Shown one piece after another: positions 54,249 through 64,000 of a stretch of DNA of 64,000 bases. The position numbers and the translations under genes are program-made. Source of the DNA: JANSWP01 sp041941305 (GTDB lineage: Bacteria; Bacteroidota; Bacteroidia; Chitinophagales; Saprospiraceae); the NCBI GenBank assembly GCA_041941305.1, contig JBGTQJ010000019.1, positions 62,001 through 126,000 of the forward strand. The letters run 5' to 3'. Positions within the stretch are counted from its first letter, which is position 1; each line of letters starts with the position of its first letter. The notes beneath the pieces were generated by a model. That model was not told the DNA's origin and made no database searches. It was given only the letters and a program-made list of their open reading frames with translations.

Positions 54249-57200
54249 ATGAAACTTAAAGTTTACTACAGGCTCATAGTATTGTTTTTTGCCTTGTTTC
54301 TGTGGCAGGGCGACTATGTGGGGGCTTTAAAAGCCAATCCATATTTACCTCCAGATAATTTGCAGGAGGAAATTACCGTCAGTGGAACAGTGACGGATAC
54401 TGATGGAGAACCTCTGATTGGTGTAAATGTTTATGTAAAAGGAACTTCGCTTGGTACGACTACAGATGTAAATGGACAATACCGATTTAGTGTTCCAGAT
54501 GATGCGATTTTAGTCTTTTCTTATACCGGGTTTGAATCTCAGGAAATTGCAGTCGAGGGAAGAACTGTTTTGGATGTGTCTATGATAGAAGGATCTACTT
54601 TAGAAGAGGTAGTTGTAAGTGCTTTGGGTCTTTCGAGAGAAAAGAAATCTTTAGGTTATGCGGTTACAGAATTGAATGGAGATGATGTCTCAACAGTAAA
54701 AGAATCAAATGTTGCTAGTTCTTTAGCTGGCAAGGTTGCTGGTGTTGTGGTTTATAAAAACACTTCTGGACCAGGTGGTTCTTCACGTATCATTATCAGA
54801 GGAAATAATTCTTTATCTGGTAATAATGAGCCACTTTATGTAGTGGACGGTGTTCCGATTGATAATAATAACCTGGCAGGTTCAGGAGCTTTTGAATTTA
54901 ATGTTCGTGACTTTGGAAACGGAATTTCGGATATTAATCCAGATGATATCGAATCTATTTCCATTTTAAAAGGACCAAACGCAGCAGCTTTGTATGGCTC
55001 CAGGGCCAGTAACGGTGTTGTATTAATTACCACAAAAAAGGGCGCTTTGGGCAAAGGCTTGGGCGTTTCTATTTCATCCAGTACGACATTTGAAAATCCC
55101 TTGATTTTGCCGGAATATCAAAATGAATATGGCCGAGGTACAGATGGGAACTTCGTTCAATTGAACCCTTCAGATGATTTAGCGACGCAGGTTCAGGCAG
55201 TTGGTTTGGCAAGTTCATGGGGACCAAAATTTGACGGTTCAAGTCAATTGGAATTCATGGGAGAGGAGAGACCCTACTCAGCTCAACCATCAAATGTCGA
55301 AGATTTCTTTGAGACAGGCTCCACATTGATTAATACAATAGCTTTATCAGGGAGTACTGATCAAGCTTCTATGCGGTTTTCATATACGCGGTCGGACATT
55401 AATTCTATTTTGCCAAATTCCAAGGTAGAAAGAAATAACTTCAACCTGAGAGGCTTTGCTAAATTGGGAAATAAATTATCTGTTGATGCAAAAGCAACCT
55501 ATTTCCTTCAGGATGCCAAAAACAGAGCCACTCAGGGTACGGAAGGTGTTGTAGCCATGTTATTGCCTATGGCAAGAAATATCAACACAACAGATCTTGA
55601 AACTTATCAAGATGTAGATAATCCAATTAATCCAAATGATCCTTATCGAGTCATTTCTCCCACCGCAAGTGGTGGTAATCCATATTGGATGTTATATGAG
55701 AATTTTGATGGTGACAGGAGAAATCGTTTCAGTGGTTTTGTTAAAATGGATTACCAATTGACAGATTGGTTGTCTGCTTTTGCAAGAGTGGGTACAGATA
55801 AAATTAATCAGGATTTCGAAAGTATTACTGCAAACGGAAATCACTTCTTTTCTTCCGGGCGAATTTCTTTCAGAAATACAGAGCGTACTGAAAACAATTA
55901 TGATTTCTTGCTAATGTTTAATAATGACTTAAGCGAAAGAATTAATCTTTCGGCTAATTTTGGAGGAAATGCTCGTCATTCAACATTTATCCAATCAAGC
56001 ATTAACGGTTCTGATTTTAAAATTCCTGGAAGATACTTCTTGAATAATACTGATGGTTCACAGGTGACAGCAAGTCAATCTGAACTAATTGAGAAAAGAG
56101 TGAACTCTTTGTACGGATCAGCATCTGTTTCCTTTGACAATATGATTTATTTGGATTTTACGGGACGTAACGATTGGTCCTCTGCATTGGCAGCAGACAA
56201 TCGCTCTTATTTTTATTCCTCAGCTAGTTTGAGTGTTCTTTTGGACCAGGCATTTGATTTAGGATCAACTGTTGACCTATTAAAAGTCAGAGCCAGTACC
56301 GCAAATGTTGGTAATGATACAGACCCTCAACAAATTGTGAATTTATTCCAGGTAGCTGCTAATGGTTACCTTGGAAATGTGCAAATTAACCGACCAAATA
56401 TTCGCTTTAGTGAAGACCTGCTACCGGAAGACATCGGTACATTGGAAGCAGGTGTTGAGTTCAAATTATACAGAAATCGGGTTTACGGAGATTTATCCAT
56501 CTATCAAATTACAACTAAAGATTTGATTTTTGATGTTCCAGTTGACCCAGGTACAGGATACAGCTTCTTCCGTGAGAATGTTGGGGAAATAACGAATAAA
56601 GGATTTGAGCTTCTATTAGGTGGTGTGCCAGTCAGCACTTCTGATTTCAGTTGGGACATTTCTGCAAATATTTCCAGAAATAAAAATGAATTGGTAGAAT
56701 TGATTGACGGGCAAGAAACTTTCCTTCTTAGCCAAAGTAATAGTGGAATTGTGGATGTTCGCGCACAAGTTGGTGGTGGATACGGCGATATTTATACAAC
56801 AACCTGGCTTCGAAATGAGAATGGGGAACTCATCCTTACAGCGGAAGGAAGACCACAGGCAACTTCCGAGCGTGAAAAATTCGGTAACTATCAGCCCGAT
56901 TTTTCCGGAGGTTTGACGAATAGTTTGAGATACAAGGATTTTTCATTAAATGCTTTGATAGACTTTAGAATCGGTGGTGAATTCTTCGGATGGACAGAAG
57001 CGGCTTTGGATGCAAACGGAGTTTCCCAAAAGTCTTTACAATACCGAGAAACAGGAATTGTAGTCGAAGGGGTCGTAGAACAACCAGATGGAAGTTTCGC
57101 AGCTAATACAACCTCCATCAGTGCCCAGGATTATTGGCAGGCAGTTAGCAGCATTGGCTCAGAATATATGTTTGAGCAGACAAACATTCGGCTTAGAGAA

Positions 57201-57422
57201 TTGAGTTTAAGTTATCGTTTACCTTCCAGCTTATTGGATGATATTGGCATCAGTAGCGCGTCATTGAGCATCATAGGCAGAAATTTATTCTTTTTGTACA
57301 AAAAAGCTGATAACTTTGATCCGGAATCTACATATGCAACGGGTAACTTCGGACAGGGAGTGCTCTTCTATTCTCTTCCAACTACTCGTAGTTTCGGATT
57401 TAGTTTAAATGTTAATTTCTAA
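54249..57422 (+). CDS. SusC/RagA family TonB-dependent outer-membrane receptor
   Basis: 1057 residues. Signal peptide about 1-27. Residues 38-125 are a carboxypeptidase-regulatory-like N-terminal extension ('VSGTVTDTDGEPLIGVNVYVKGTSLGTTTDVNGQYRF') characteristic of SusC proteins. About 130-255 is the plug ('IIIRGNNSLSGNNEPLYVVDGVPIDN', 'ESISILKGPNAAALYGSRASNGVVLITTKKG'). The rest is a 22-strand type barrel ending in the typical aromatic residue ('FSLNVNF'). It imports oligosaccharide with its SusD lid using TonB energy. The SusD gene follows 11 bases later. The amino-sugar neighbours suggest chito-oligosaccharides, which is inference. Confidence 0.95.
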   Translation: MKLKVYYRLIVLFFALFLWQGDYVGALKANPYLPPDNLQEEITVSGTVTDTDGEPLIGVNVYVKGTSLGTTTDVNGQYRFSVPDDAILVFSYTGFESQEIAVEGRTVLDVSMIEGSTLEEVVVSALGLSREKKSLGYAVTELNGDDVSTVKESNVASSLAGKVAGVVVYKNTSGPGGSSRIIIRGNNSLSGNNEPLYVVDGVPIDNNNLAGSGAFEFNVRDFGNGISDINPDDIESISILKGPNAAALYGSRASNGVVLITTKKGALGKGLGVSISSSTTFENPLILPEYQNEYGRGTDGNFVQLNPSDDLATQVQAVGLASSWGPKFDGSSQLEFMGEERPYSAQPSNVEDFFETGSTLINTIALSGSTDQASMRFSYTRSDINSILPNSKVERNNFNLRGFAKLGNKLSVDAKATYFLQDAKNRATQGTEGVVAMLLPMARNINTTDLETYQDVDNPINPNDPYRVISPTASGGNPYWMLYENFDGDRRNRFSGFVKMDYQLTDWLSAFARVGTDKINQDFESITANGNHFFSSGRISFRNTERTENNYDFLLMFNNDLSERINLSANFGGNARHSTFIQSSINGSDFKIPGRYFLNNTDGSQVTASQSELIEKRVNSLYGSASVSFDNMIYLDFTGRNDWSSALAADNRSYFYSSASLSVLLDQAFDLGSTVDLLKVRASTANVGNDTDPQQIVNLFQVAANGYLGNVQINRPNIRFSEDLLPEDIGTLEAGVEFKLYRNRVYGDLSIYQITTKDLIFDVPVDPGTGYSFFRENVGEITNKGFELLLGGVPVSTSDFSWDISANISRNKNELVELIDGQETFLLSQSNSGIVDVRAQVGGGYGDIYTTTWLRNENGELILTAEGRPQATSEREKFGNYQPDFSGGLTNSLRYKDFSLNALIDFRIGGEFFGWTEAALDANGVSQKSLQYRETGIVVEGVVEQPDGSFAANTTSISAQDYWQAVSSIGSEYMFEQTNIRLRELSLSYRLPSSLLDDIGISSASLSIIGRNLFFLYKKADNFDPESTYATGNFGQGVLFYSLPTTRSFGFSLNVNF

Positions 57423-57433
57423 TCTATATTAAT

Positions 57434-59122
57434 ATGAAAAATTCAAAAATATGGGTACTTGGACTCCTCATTGTGATGGCGGGATTGTCCTGTACCAAAG
57501 ACTTTGATAAAATTAATACGAATCAACAGGGATTTACCTCTGACGAGGTCAGTGCCAAATTCTTTTTAACAAGTGCGCAGGTGCCACTATATGCACCAAA
57601 TCGATTCGTTTATTGGAGAGCACATTTGATTCATTCAGATCGTTTTGCAGGTCACCTTTGTTTTGGTCATTCCAAATCATGGTGGAATGATGGTTTGAGT
57701 TATGACTTCCATGGAGGTTATACAGATGCAACATACGGCTGGCTTTCGAATTATTTTGGTACAGTAAAATCGTTTGCTGACCTAACACAACCTGGCGGAG
57801 AATTTGAAAATCAATACATGTATGCGATGTCATTGATTATAAAGGGCTTGTATTATCAAATGTACACCGAGACTTTCGGAATGGTGCCGTTCAGCGAAGC
57901 TGGAGTTGATGGGATTTTGACGCCTAAATATGACGAACAAGCTGACATTTATAAAGGTATCATCGCAGATTTGGATGAGGCAATGACCCTTATAGGTGAT
58001 ACGGAAAGAACAGGAGTTGGTGTAAATGATGCTGGCTCAAATGACATTTATTGTGGTGGAGATTTGCAACAATGGAAACGATTGGCAAATACACTAAAAC
58101 TAAGAATCGGAATGCGTGCCTTGGGTGCTCCTGGTGAAGATTTTGCAAATAAGGCAATTACAGATGCACTTACTGCACCTCTGTTGGATGATGCTTCCGG
58201 AAGTGTAGTGATGAAAAAAGACTTCGTAATCAGTGAATGGGCTTCTTCTTCCTACGGTGACGTTTGGCATGATTTCGGCGGCAATGGTTCCGCTTTCACA
58301 ATGGGAGGTACATTGATTTCATTATTAAAAGAAAACAATGACCCAAGATTATTTGTCTATGCAAAACCTGCCAATGGAGGATCTTTTGTCTTTAAGGATT
58401 CTGGAGCAGACCCTGAATTTCAGACAAGAGTGGACTTTATTACAACTACTTTAGATAATTCCAACATAGATTATACAGTTACCGTCAATGCTGCTGATTC
58501 TACAACCACTATCGATATGCCTGCTGGTCAATATGTTGGGCAGCCCACGCGAATTAATGGAGATACCTATCCCTTTGTGATTTTCGACATGTTTAGTTCT
58601 CCTAGTGATTTTGTAATTCAACCTAGAGGACAACAAGTGGATGCTTATCCGGAAATCATTCTTTCCAGTGCCGAATCTTATTTCTTGCAAGCTGAAGCAG
58701 CTGTGAGAGGCTTAGGTGGCGGTGATGCACAGGCATTGCTTGCTTCTGGAATTAGAGAAGCAATGAAATTGTGGGGCGTATCCGGTGGAGATGCTGAATC
58801 ATATATCGCAAGTGCACCATTAGCTGATATTAGTTCTGGCTCTATGGATGAGCAGCTTGAAAAGATCGCTTTGCAACGATGGATCGCAAGTTATACAGAC
58901 GGTTTTGAGGCTTGGACAATTGTGCGAAAAACAGGATATCCTGCTGAATTGGCTAATGGCGTTGCTTCCAACCCAACTATTTTTGCACTCGGTACACTTA
59001 ATGGTGATTATCCTCAGAGAATGCGTTATGGTTCAGGAGCACAGGCAAATCCAAATTACGATGCGGCTGTTCAGGCTCAGGGTGAGGATGTTCAAGGCAC
59101 TACTCTGTGGTTTGCTAAATAA
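57434..59122 (+). CDS. SusD/RagB-like (SusD-like_2) nutrient-binding lipoprotein
   Basis: 562 residues. Lipoprotein signal with Cys20 ('AGLSC'). The mature start 'TKDFDKINTNQQGFT' and 'LIIKGLYYQMYTETFGMVPFSEAG' are typical of the SusD-like_2 group, as is the late 'QLEKIALQRWIASYTDGFEAWTIVRKTGYP'. TPR-like helices dominate. It forms the outer-membrane lid of the SusC transporter and binds the glycan. It immediately follows SusC and is followed by a strong terminator, which separates it from the next gene. Confidence 0.94.
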   Translation: MKNSKIWVLGLLIVMAGLSCTKDFDKINTNQQGFTSDEVSAKFFLTSAQVPLYAPNRFVYWRAHLIHSDRFAGHLCFGHSKSWWNDGLSYDFHGGYTDATYGWLSNYFGTVKSFADLTQPGGEFENQYMYAMSLIIKGLYYQMYTETFGMVPFSEAGVDGILTPKYDEQADIYKGIIADLDEAMTLIGDTERTGVGVNDAGSNDIYCGGDLQQWKRLANTLKLRIGMRALGAPGEDFANKAITDALTAPLLDDASGSVVMKKDFVISEWASSSYGDVWHDFGGNGSAFTMGGTLISLLKENNDPRLFVYAKPANGGSFVFKDSGADPEFQTRVDFITTTLDNSNIDYTVTVNAADSTTTIDMPAGQYVGQPTRINGDTYPFVIFDMFSSPSDFVIQPRGQQVDAYPEIILSSAESYFLQAEAAVRGLGGGDAQALLASGIREAMKLWGVSGGDAESYIASAPLADISSGSMDEQLEKIALQRWIASYTDGFEAWTIVRKTGYPAELANGVASNPTIFALGTLNGDYPQRMRYGSGAQANPNYDAAVQAQGEDVQGTTLWFAK

Positions 59123-59168
59123 AAGCTTCGGAATAATACCACTGAAATAAATAGTTTCATACACACCG

Positions 59169-59197
59169 AAGGAGGGATTTATTCCCTCCTTTCTTTT
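59169..59197 (+). terminator. Rho-independent terminator after susD
   Basis: Perfect 9-bp stem AAGGAGGGA (59169-59177) / TCCCTCCTT (59183-59191), five-base loop, followed by TCTTTT. A second GC-rich hairpin (CGCGCC-GCA-GGCGCG, 59301-59315) lies before the next gene. Confidence 0.85.
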
Positions 59198-59353
59198 ATA
59201 TTTTTTTTTTTAGGAAAACTTCATTGTAGGCTAAATACTCTGTGTAAATTTTTTTTTATACTCAGCTCGTCGCGCTTTGCCCCCACGTCACCCCTGTATT
59301 CGCGCCGCAGGCGCGGATATGAAAGAACTTTTTACACACTGTACTAAATCATC

Positions 59354-62300
59354 ATGAAAAAGAATATTTCCAAAAGCTTGACTTACACTTTATTCACCCT
59401 TCTTTTTATTCAATTCGGATGTAGTACTTCTAATGAGGACAATACTTTTCTGTTTAGGGAAGTCAAGCCAGCGCACAGCAACGTAAACTTTCGAAATGTC
59501 ATTCCTGAAGATAGACTAACCAATTCTTTTTTTTATGAATATGTGTACAATGGAGGTGGAGTCGCTGTAGGTGATTTAAATGGTGATGATCTACCAGATA
59601 TTTATTTTACTTCAAACCTTCATGAAAATGCACTTTATATCAATAAGGGCAATTTGGTGTTTGAAGAAGTATCACAGCAAGCTGGCGTAAATGGTAAAAA
59701 TGGATGGACTACTGGCGTGAATATGACAGATATAAACAATGATGGTATACTAGATTTATATATCTGTAAATCAGGACCTTACGAAAATATAAAGTTTTTG
59801 CAAAATGAAGTTTATATAAACTTGGGTGCAGATGAAAATGGTATTCCAAAATTTAAAGAGTCTGCTGAAGAATATGGGCTTGGAGGCATCACTTATTCCA
59901 TTCAATCAGCCTTCCTCGATTTTGATTTGGACGGGGATTTGGATATGTATTTAATGAATCACAACCCCCAAACCTTTGCCATCGGAAAAACGGAAACTGT
60001 TTCCCCAGTAGGAGATAAATTTTATGTTAATGAGAACGGAAAATATGTTGATAAAACGGCTGAGGTTGGCATTTATTCCAATGACGTTTCTTATGGGTTA
60101 GGAGTTGGTGTAGGAGATTTGAATGATGATGGATGGCCAGATTTATACATTTCAAATGATTATGACGAACCTGATTATTTTTACCTGAACAATCAAAATG
60201 GCACGTTTAGAGAAATCGTAAAAGAGGCAACGAATCATCTTTCCAATTTTGCGATGGGAAATGACATAGCAGATTTTGACAACGATGGTTTTTTGGACAT
60301 CTTGACTTTGGATATGGTTTCGGAGGATAATTACGGCATGAAAACGAGTATGGCAAGTATGAACCCCCAAAAGTTTGCCGAAAATGTTGCCAATGGAAAA
60401 CACTTCCAATATATGTATAATACCCTCCAAAGACATACAAGCTATATAGATTCGGAGGGTATTCCACATTTTTCAGAGATTGGGCAATTGGCCGGGATTT
60501 CTAATACCGATTGGAGTTGGGCACCATTAATAGCGGATTTTGATAATGATGGGTTGAAAGATATTTTCATTACCAATGGGATCAAACGAGATTTTAGAAA
60601 CAAAGATTTTTTTAATTATGTAAAGCAATTCAAAAAGGAAAATTATGACGCTTTAACCAACCCGGAAAAAGTTACTGCGCTCGTACAAAAAACCCCAAAC
60701 CGACCACATAAGAATTATTTTTACAAAAATACGGGCAGTTTACGTTTCGAAAACACTTCGGAAAAATGGGTAAATAATCCAAAAGCCAACTATTCTAATG
60801 GTGCTGCATATGCTGATCTTGACAACGATGGCGATTTGGATTTAGTTATCAATAATGTGGACGACCCTGCGCTCATTTTGGAAAATACCGCTAATGCTCG
60901 TACGAATCATTTTTTACGTTTGAATTTAGAAGGAAGTGAAAAAAATACGAAAGCTTTAGGTGCAAAAGTGGAGGTATATACTTCAAAGGGTTTCCAGGTT
61001 TTAGAAAATTATTCCGTTCGGGGCTATCAAAGTTCTATTCCTCCTGGAATTCATATTGGTTTGGGAAATCAAACCAAAATAGATTCTTTGAAAATAATTT
61101 GGCCGGGAAATCAAATTCAAATTCTGGAAAACCCACCAATTGATACCATTATAAATATTCAATTTCAAAGTGAAATTACAGCCGCACAAACTATAGATTC
61201 AAAAGGCGATACCTATTTTTCCAAAATGCCTGACAATACACTATTCCTCCATAAAGAAAATGAGTATTTCGATTACCGCGAACAGGTTTTGCTACCTCAT
61301 AAAATGTCCCAATTCGGGCCTGCTATCGCAATAGGCGATATCAATAAAGACGGGCGCGATGATCTTTATTTCGGACAAAGTACTGGTGAGGTTTCCAGAA
61401 TTTTTATCCAACTAAAGGATGGTTCTTTTGTGGAAAAACAGTCTTTTGAGCAAGACTTAGAATATGAAGATACCGACGCTGCATTTTTGGACTATGATAA
61501 AGATGGAGATTTGGATTTGTATGTCGCGAGTGGTGGGAATGAATTTGAACCTGGACATCCACTTTACACTGACCGATTGTACGAAAATGTGAAAGGTCAT
61601 TTTGAAAAACGTCCTGAATTATTGTCCGAAATTAAGCCAATAAGTAGTTCCCGTATTCAAATTGAGGATTACGATAATGATGGCTATCCAGACATTTTTG
61701 TGGGCGGACGACACATTCCTCATCATTATCCGGCTCCCGCCAGCAGCTATTTATTACACAATGAAAAGGGGAAATTTAAAGAGGTGAGTTCGACTACCGC
61801 CCCTGAACTGAGAGGCATTGGATTAGTTACAGATGCTGCGTGGGCAGATTATGATATGGACGGTGATGTAGATTTTTGTGTTGTAGGTGAATGGATGTCT
61901 CCAGTGTTTTTTGAGAACACGAAGGGCAAATTTAAAAAGGTCTTAAAAGATACTTCTAATCATTTGTCGGGTTGGTATTTTTCGATTTCTGCAGAAGATT
62001 TGGATAAGGACGGTGATATGGATTTTTTGTTGGGGAATTTGGGTGAAAATTATAAATACAAAGCCAGTTCTACCGAACCTTTTGAGGTGTATTACGACGA
62101 TTTTGACAAAAATGGCAAAGATGATTTGGTATTGGGGTATTATAATTTTGGCGACTTATATCCCGTGAGGGGAAGGGAATGTTCTTCTCAACAAATGCCA
62201 GAAATCAAAAAAATCACACCCACCTATCACGATTTCGGAAATGCTACAGTTTCGGATATTTATGGAGAAGAAAAATTGGAACAGGCTTTACATTTAAAGG

Positions 62301-62674
62301 CATATAATTTCAAAAGTGGTGTTTTAAAAAACGACGGAAGAGGTGATTTTGAATTTATACCATTTCCTGAACTTGCCCAAATTTCATCCGTAAACTCCAT
62401 ACTTTCTAAAGACTTGGATAAGGACGGGCTTCCGGAACTAATCCTGGCAGGCAATCTCTTTACTTCTGAAATCGAAACCCCAAGAAACGATGCAGGATAT
62501 GGTTTGGTTCTTCAAAACAATGGAGCTTGCAATTTCATACCTCTAAGTGCTTCAAACAGTGGTCTTTTTCTTCCGGGCGACGTAAAAATTTTGAAAGTTC
62601 TTGAAATGAAAGACCAAACAGTTTTGGTCGCGGGAAATAATAATGCGTCGGCAGATTTATATAAAATTCAATAG
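59354..62674 (+). CDS. CRTAC1-like VCBS repeat lipoprotein with ASPIC/UnbV domain
   Basis: 1106 residues. Lipobox 'IQFGC' (Cys23). Series of FG-GAP/VCBS repeats with calcium loops ('DLNGDDLPDIYF', 'DFDLDGDLDMYLMNH', 'DLDNDGDLDLVINN', 'DFDNDGLKDIFITNG') runs through both halves. The ASPIC/UnbV domain is at about 515-595 ('NHFLRLNLEGSEKNTKALGAKVEVY', 'SSIPPGIHIGLGNQTKIDSLKIIWPGN'). Such proteins are frequent next to SusCD and glycosidase genes and are thought to help bind or present glycans at the cell surface. No enzymatic motif seen. It is in the same direction as the sugar genes but after a terminator, so it may have its own promoter. Confidence 0.9.
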   Translation: MKKNISKSLTYTLFTLLFIQFGCSTSNEDNTFLFREVKPAHSNVNFRNVIPEDRLTNSFFYEYVYNGGGVAVGDLNGDDLPDIYFTSNLHENALYINKGNLVFEEVSQQAGVNGKNGWTTGVNMTDINNDGILDLYICKSGPYENIKFLQNEVYINLGADENGIPKFKESAEEYGLGGITYSIQSAFLDFDLDGDLDMYLMNHNPQTFAIGKTETVSPVGDKFYVNENGKYVDKTAEVGIYSNDVSYGLGVGVGDLNDDGWPDLYISNDYDEPDYFYLNNQNGTFREIVKEATNHLSNFAMGNDIADFDNDGFLDILTLDMVSEDNYGMKTSMASMNPQKFAENVANGKHFQYMYNTLQRHTSYIDSEGIPHFSEIGQLAGISNTDWSWAPLIADFDNDGLKDIFITNGIKRDFRNKDFFNYVKQFKKENYDALTNPEKVTALVQKTPNRPHKNYFYKNTGSLRFENTSEKWVNNPKANYSNGAAYADLDNDGDLDLVINNVDDPALILENTANARTNHFLRLNLEGSEKNTKALGAKVEVYTSKGFQVLENYSVRGYQSSIPPGIHIGLGNQTKIDSLKIIWPGNQIQILENPPIDTIINIQFQSEITAAQTIDSKGDTYFSKMPDNTLFLHKENEYFDYREQVLLPHKMSQFGPAIAIGDINKDGRDDLYFGQSTGEVSRIFIQLKDGSFVEKQSFEQDLEYEDTDAAFLDYDKDGDLDLYVASGGNEFEPGHPLYTDRLYENVKGHFEKRPELLSEIKPISSSRIQIEDYDNDGYPDIFVGGRHIPHHYPAPASSYLLHNEKGKFKEVSSTTAPELRGIGLVTDAAWADYDMDGDVDFCVVGEWMSPVFFENTKGKFKKVLKDTSNHLSGWYFSISAEDLDKDGDMDFLLGNLGENYKYKASSTEPFEVYYDDFDKNGKDDLVLGYYNFGDLYPVRGRECSSQQMPEIKKITPTYHDFGNATVSDIYGEEKLEQALHLKAYNFKSGVLKNDGRGDFEFIPFPELAQISSVNSILSKDLDKDGLPELILAGNLFTSEIETPRNDAGYGLVLQNNGACNFIPLSASNSGLFLPGDVKILKVLEMKDQTVLVAGNNNASADLYKIQ

Positions 62675-62744
62675 TGAAAATGCAATTTATTTGCAAATAC
62701 AGTTCGACGGATTACATGCTGTTTTTGCTGACTTTAATGTTTTT

Positions 62745-62908
62745 TAAGCACCAAACCACAATTATCTACAAGTAATTTTAGCTTCATTTTATCGCTCACT
62801 TCGTTGAAAATACTCGCCAGAGCTTAGGCTATGGCTGCGTTTTTCGCCTTGTGAGAGAAAAAATGAATTCCAAAATTTTACTTATACATATTTATGATTT
62901 GGTGCTTA
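62745..62908. mobile_element. MITE-like palindromic element before the GH20 gene
   Basis: About 164 bp with perfect 11-bp terminal inverted repeats TAAGCACCAAA (62745-62755) and TTTGGTGCTTA (62898-62908). The arms continue imperfectly inward (aagtaattttagcttcattttat-cgctcac against cgccttgtgagagaaaaaatgaattccaaaattttactt). No coding capacity. It occupies most of the 315-base gap between the VCBS and GH20 genes. Confidence 0.65.
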
Positions 62909-62989
62909 GTTTAAAATCTCAAGCACAACATTCTTGGAAATATTAAGACAACACCAATTTAGAAAGATACCAAACAAAAAAAATATTCT

Positions 62990-64000
62990 ATGTTAAAAAA
63001 ATATGCATCCATTACCTTCTTAATTTTATTAGTCGTAGTTTTTTTTAATTGTGAAACAGAAAATGGTATTTCCAATATTGAAAATCGCTATGATATCATC
63101 CCAAATCCTGTTCATTTAACACCTAAAGCAGGGCATTTTATCCTAAATGAAAACACCAAAATAGTCTTAGCTGATGGATCGGAATCCTTTATTAAATCAG
63201 CTAATTTATTAAAACAAAAAATTATGATTGGTTGTGGCTTTGATATAGAGATAAGTGAAGGAAACACAACTGATAATGCTATTATTTTCACAAGAGATGA
63301 CTCGGTTTTGAATGATGAAAGTTATTTCCTCAGCGTCACTTCTTCAAATGTAACCATCAGCGCAAAAGAGGATGCAGGAGCATTTTATGCCCTACAAACG
63401 ATTCGTCAATTATTACCAAATGCTATTGAAGGATCTGCAAAAGAGGAGGGAATTTCATGGAATATTCCTGCTGTGGAAATAAAAGACAACCCTCGATTTT
63501 CTTACCGCGGTATGCACCTTGATGTTGGGCGACATTTCTTCCCAGTTGCGACTGTAAAAAGGTTTCTTGATCTGATGGCCTATCACAAACTGAATCGATT
63601 CCATTGGCACTTGACTGAGGATCAGGGTTGGCGCATTGAAATAAAAAAATACCCAAAACTTACTGAGGTTGGTGCTTATCGCAATGAAACTTTGGTAGGA
63701 CATTATAATGATCAGCCTCACCAATTTGATGGGAAAAGGTATGGCGGCTTTTATACTCAGGAGGAAGTAAAGGAAGTGGTTGAATATGCAGCTGAGAGAT
63801 TTATTACAGTCATACCCGAAATTGAAATGCCAGGTCATTCCCTGGCTGCTATTGCTGCCTACCCCGAGCTAGGTTGTACAGATAATCAATATGAAGTTGG
63901 GACCAAATGGGGGATCTATGACAAAGTGTATTGTCCAACCGAGCAGACATTTCAGTTTTTGGAAGATGTGTTAACGGAAGTGATGGAATTATTCCCGAGC
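62990..64000 (+). CDS. GH20 beta-N-acetylhexosaminidase lipoprotein, N-terminal part
   Basis: 337 codons are visible, open to the window end. Lipoprotein signal with Cys21 ('VVFFNC'). An N-terminal GH20b-type domain (about 35-155, 'DAGAFYALQTIRQLLP') leads into the catalytic barrel at about 160: 'NPRFSYRGMHLDVGRHFFP', 'HKLNRFHWHLTEDQGWRIEIKKYPKL' and 'VIPEIEMPGHSLAAIAAYPEL'. These are the GH20 strand 1-4 motifs. The catalytic Asp-Glu pair (in 'GGDE') should follow beyond the window. Family enzymes release terminal GlcNAc or GalNAc from oligosaccharides. Its position after ROK, NagB, SusCD and VCBS genes supports a GlcNAc-oligosaccharide locus. Confidence 0.93.
   Translation, partial: MLKKYASITFLILLVVVFFNCETENGISNIENRYDIIPNPVHLTPKAGHFILNENTKIVLADGSESFIKSANLLKQKIMIGCGFDIEISEGNTTDNAIIFTRDDSVLNDESYFLSVTSSNVTISAKEDAGAFYALQTIRQLLPNAIEGSAKEEGISWNIPAVEIKDNPRFSYRGMHLDVGRHFFPVATVKRFLDLMAYHKLNRFHWHLTEDQGWRIEIKKYPKLTEVGAYRNETLVGHYNDQPHQFDGKRYGGFYTQEEVKEVVEYAAERFITVIPEIEMPGHSLAAIAAYPELGCTDNQYEVGTKWGIYDKVYCPTEQTFQFLEDVLTEVMELFPS

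Noticed and set aside
1..64000. tRNA, rRNA or CRISPR features
   Set aside because: I looked for cloverleaf-type sequences with CCA or TTC-loop patterns and for regularly spaced direct repeats with unique spacers; none was convincing.

Overview
This is about 64 kb of a low-GC genome that reads as Bacteroidota, most likely a Saprospiraceae/Chitinophagales-type marine or sludge organism. The evidence is several very long secreted proteins ending in type IX secretion (T9SS) type A sorting tails, a SusC/SusD pair, FG-GAP/VCBS and 'NGCDS' repeat proteins, TAnnTTTG promoter-like boxes and no clear Shine-Dalgarno pattern. The species call is inference. There are no rRNA genes, recognisable tRNAs, CRISPR arrays or intact transposases. 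A run of ten N (38888-38897) marks an assembly gap.

Layout. 1-6.3 kb: the start of a secreted beta-propeller protein (minus strand), a LOG-family nucleotide hydrolase, a lectin/OmpA envelope protein, and a C39-peptidase ABC exporter with its HlyD adaptor (a type I peptide export pair), closed by a strong terminator. 6.3-8.35 kb: a non-coding stretch with strong inverted repeats. 8.35-12.8 kb: 2-oxoacid:ferredoxin oxidoreductase KorA-KorB plus a ferredoxin-NADP reductase-like flavoprotein. 13-16.2 kb: an AraC regulator, two small DUF genes and a UbiA-like membrane protein, separated by palindromic elements. 16.4-36.2 kb: cell-surface and housekeeping genes (FG-GAP/SprB protein, NCS2 purine permease, asparaginase-like lipoprotein, proC, a metzincin-like protease, a giant tandem glycosidase-like/PKD protein, a T9SS protein, a TonB-like protein and a DUF5916 outer-membrane protein).

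36.2-49.6 kb is the most interesting region: a six-gene minus-strand cluster. In transcription order it encodes a CHAT protease with an iSTAND-like module, a MoxR AAA+ ATPase, a vWA/CoxE-like protein, an 1161-residue LRR scaffold with a degenerate CHAT domain and a C-terminal EAD11-like domain, a caspase-subtilisin fusion, and a second caspase that shares a large C-terminal domain with the LRR protein. The first four genes overlap or nearly touch. This has the architecture of the NTP-dependent MoxR-vWA 'ternary' conflict systems, extended with two protease effectors; its role in defence or programmed cell death is inferred.

49.7-64 kb is a LacI-controlled amino-sugar (GlcNAc/chitin-type) utilisation locus: a divergent LacI repressor, three phased operator-like palindromes, ROK kinase, a NagB/PIG-L fusion, SusC, SusD, a CRTAC1-like VCBS lipoprotein and a GH20 hexosaminidase cut by the window end. 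Together they would bind and import oligosaccharide at the outer membrane, trim it, phosphorylate it and feed deaminated sugar to glycolysis.
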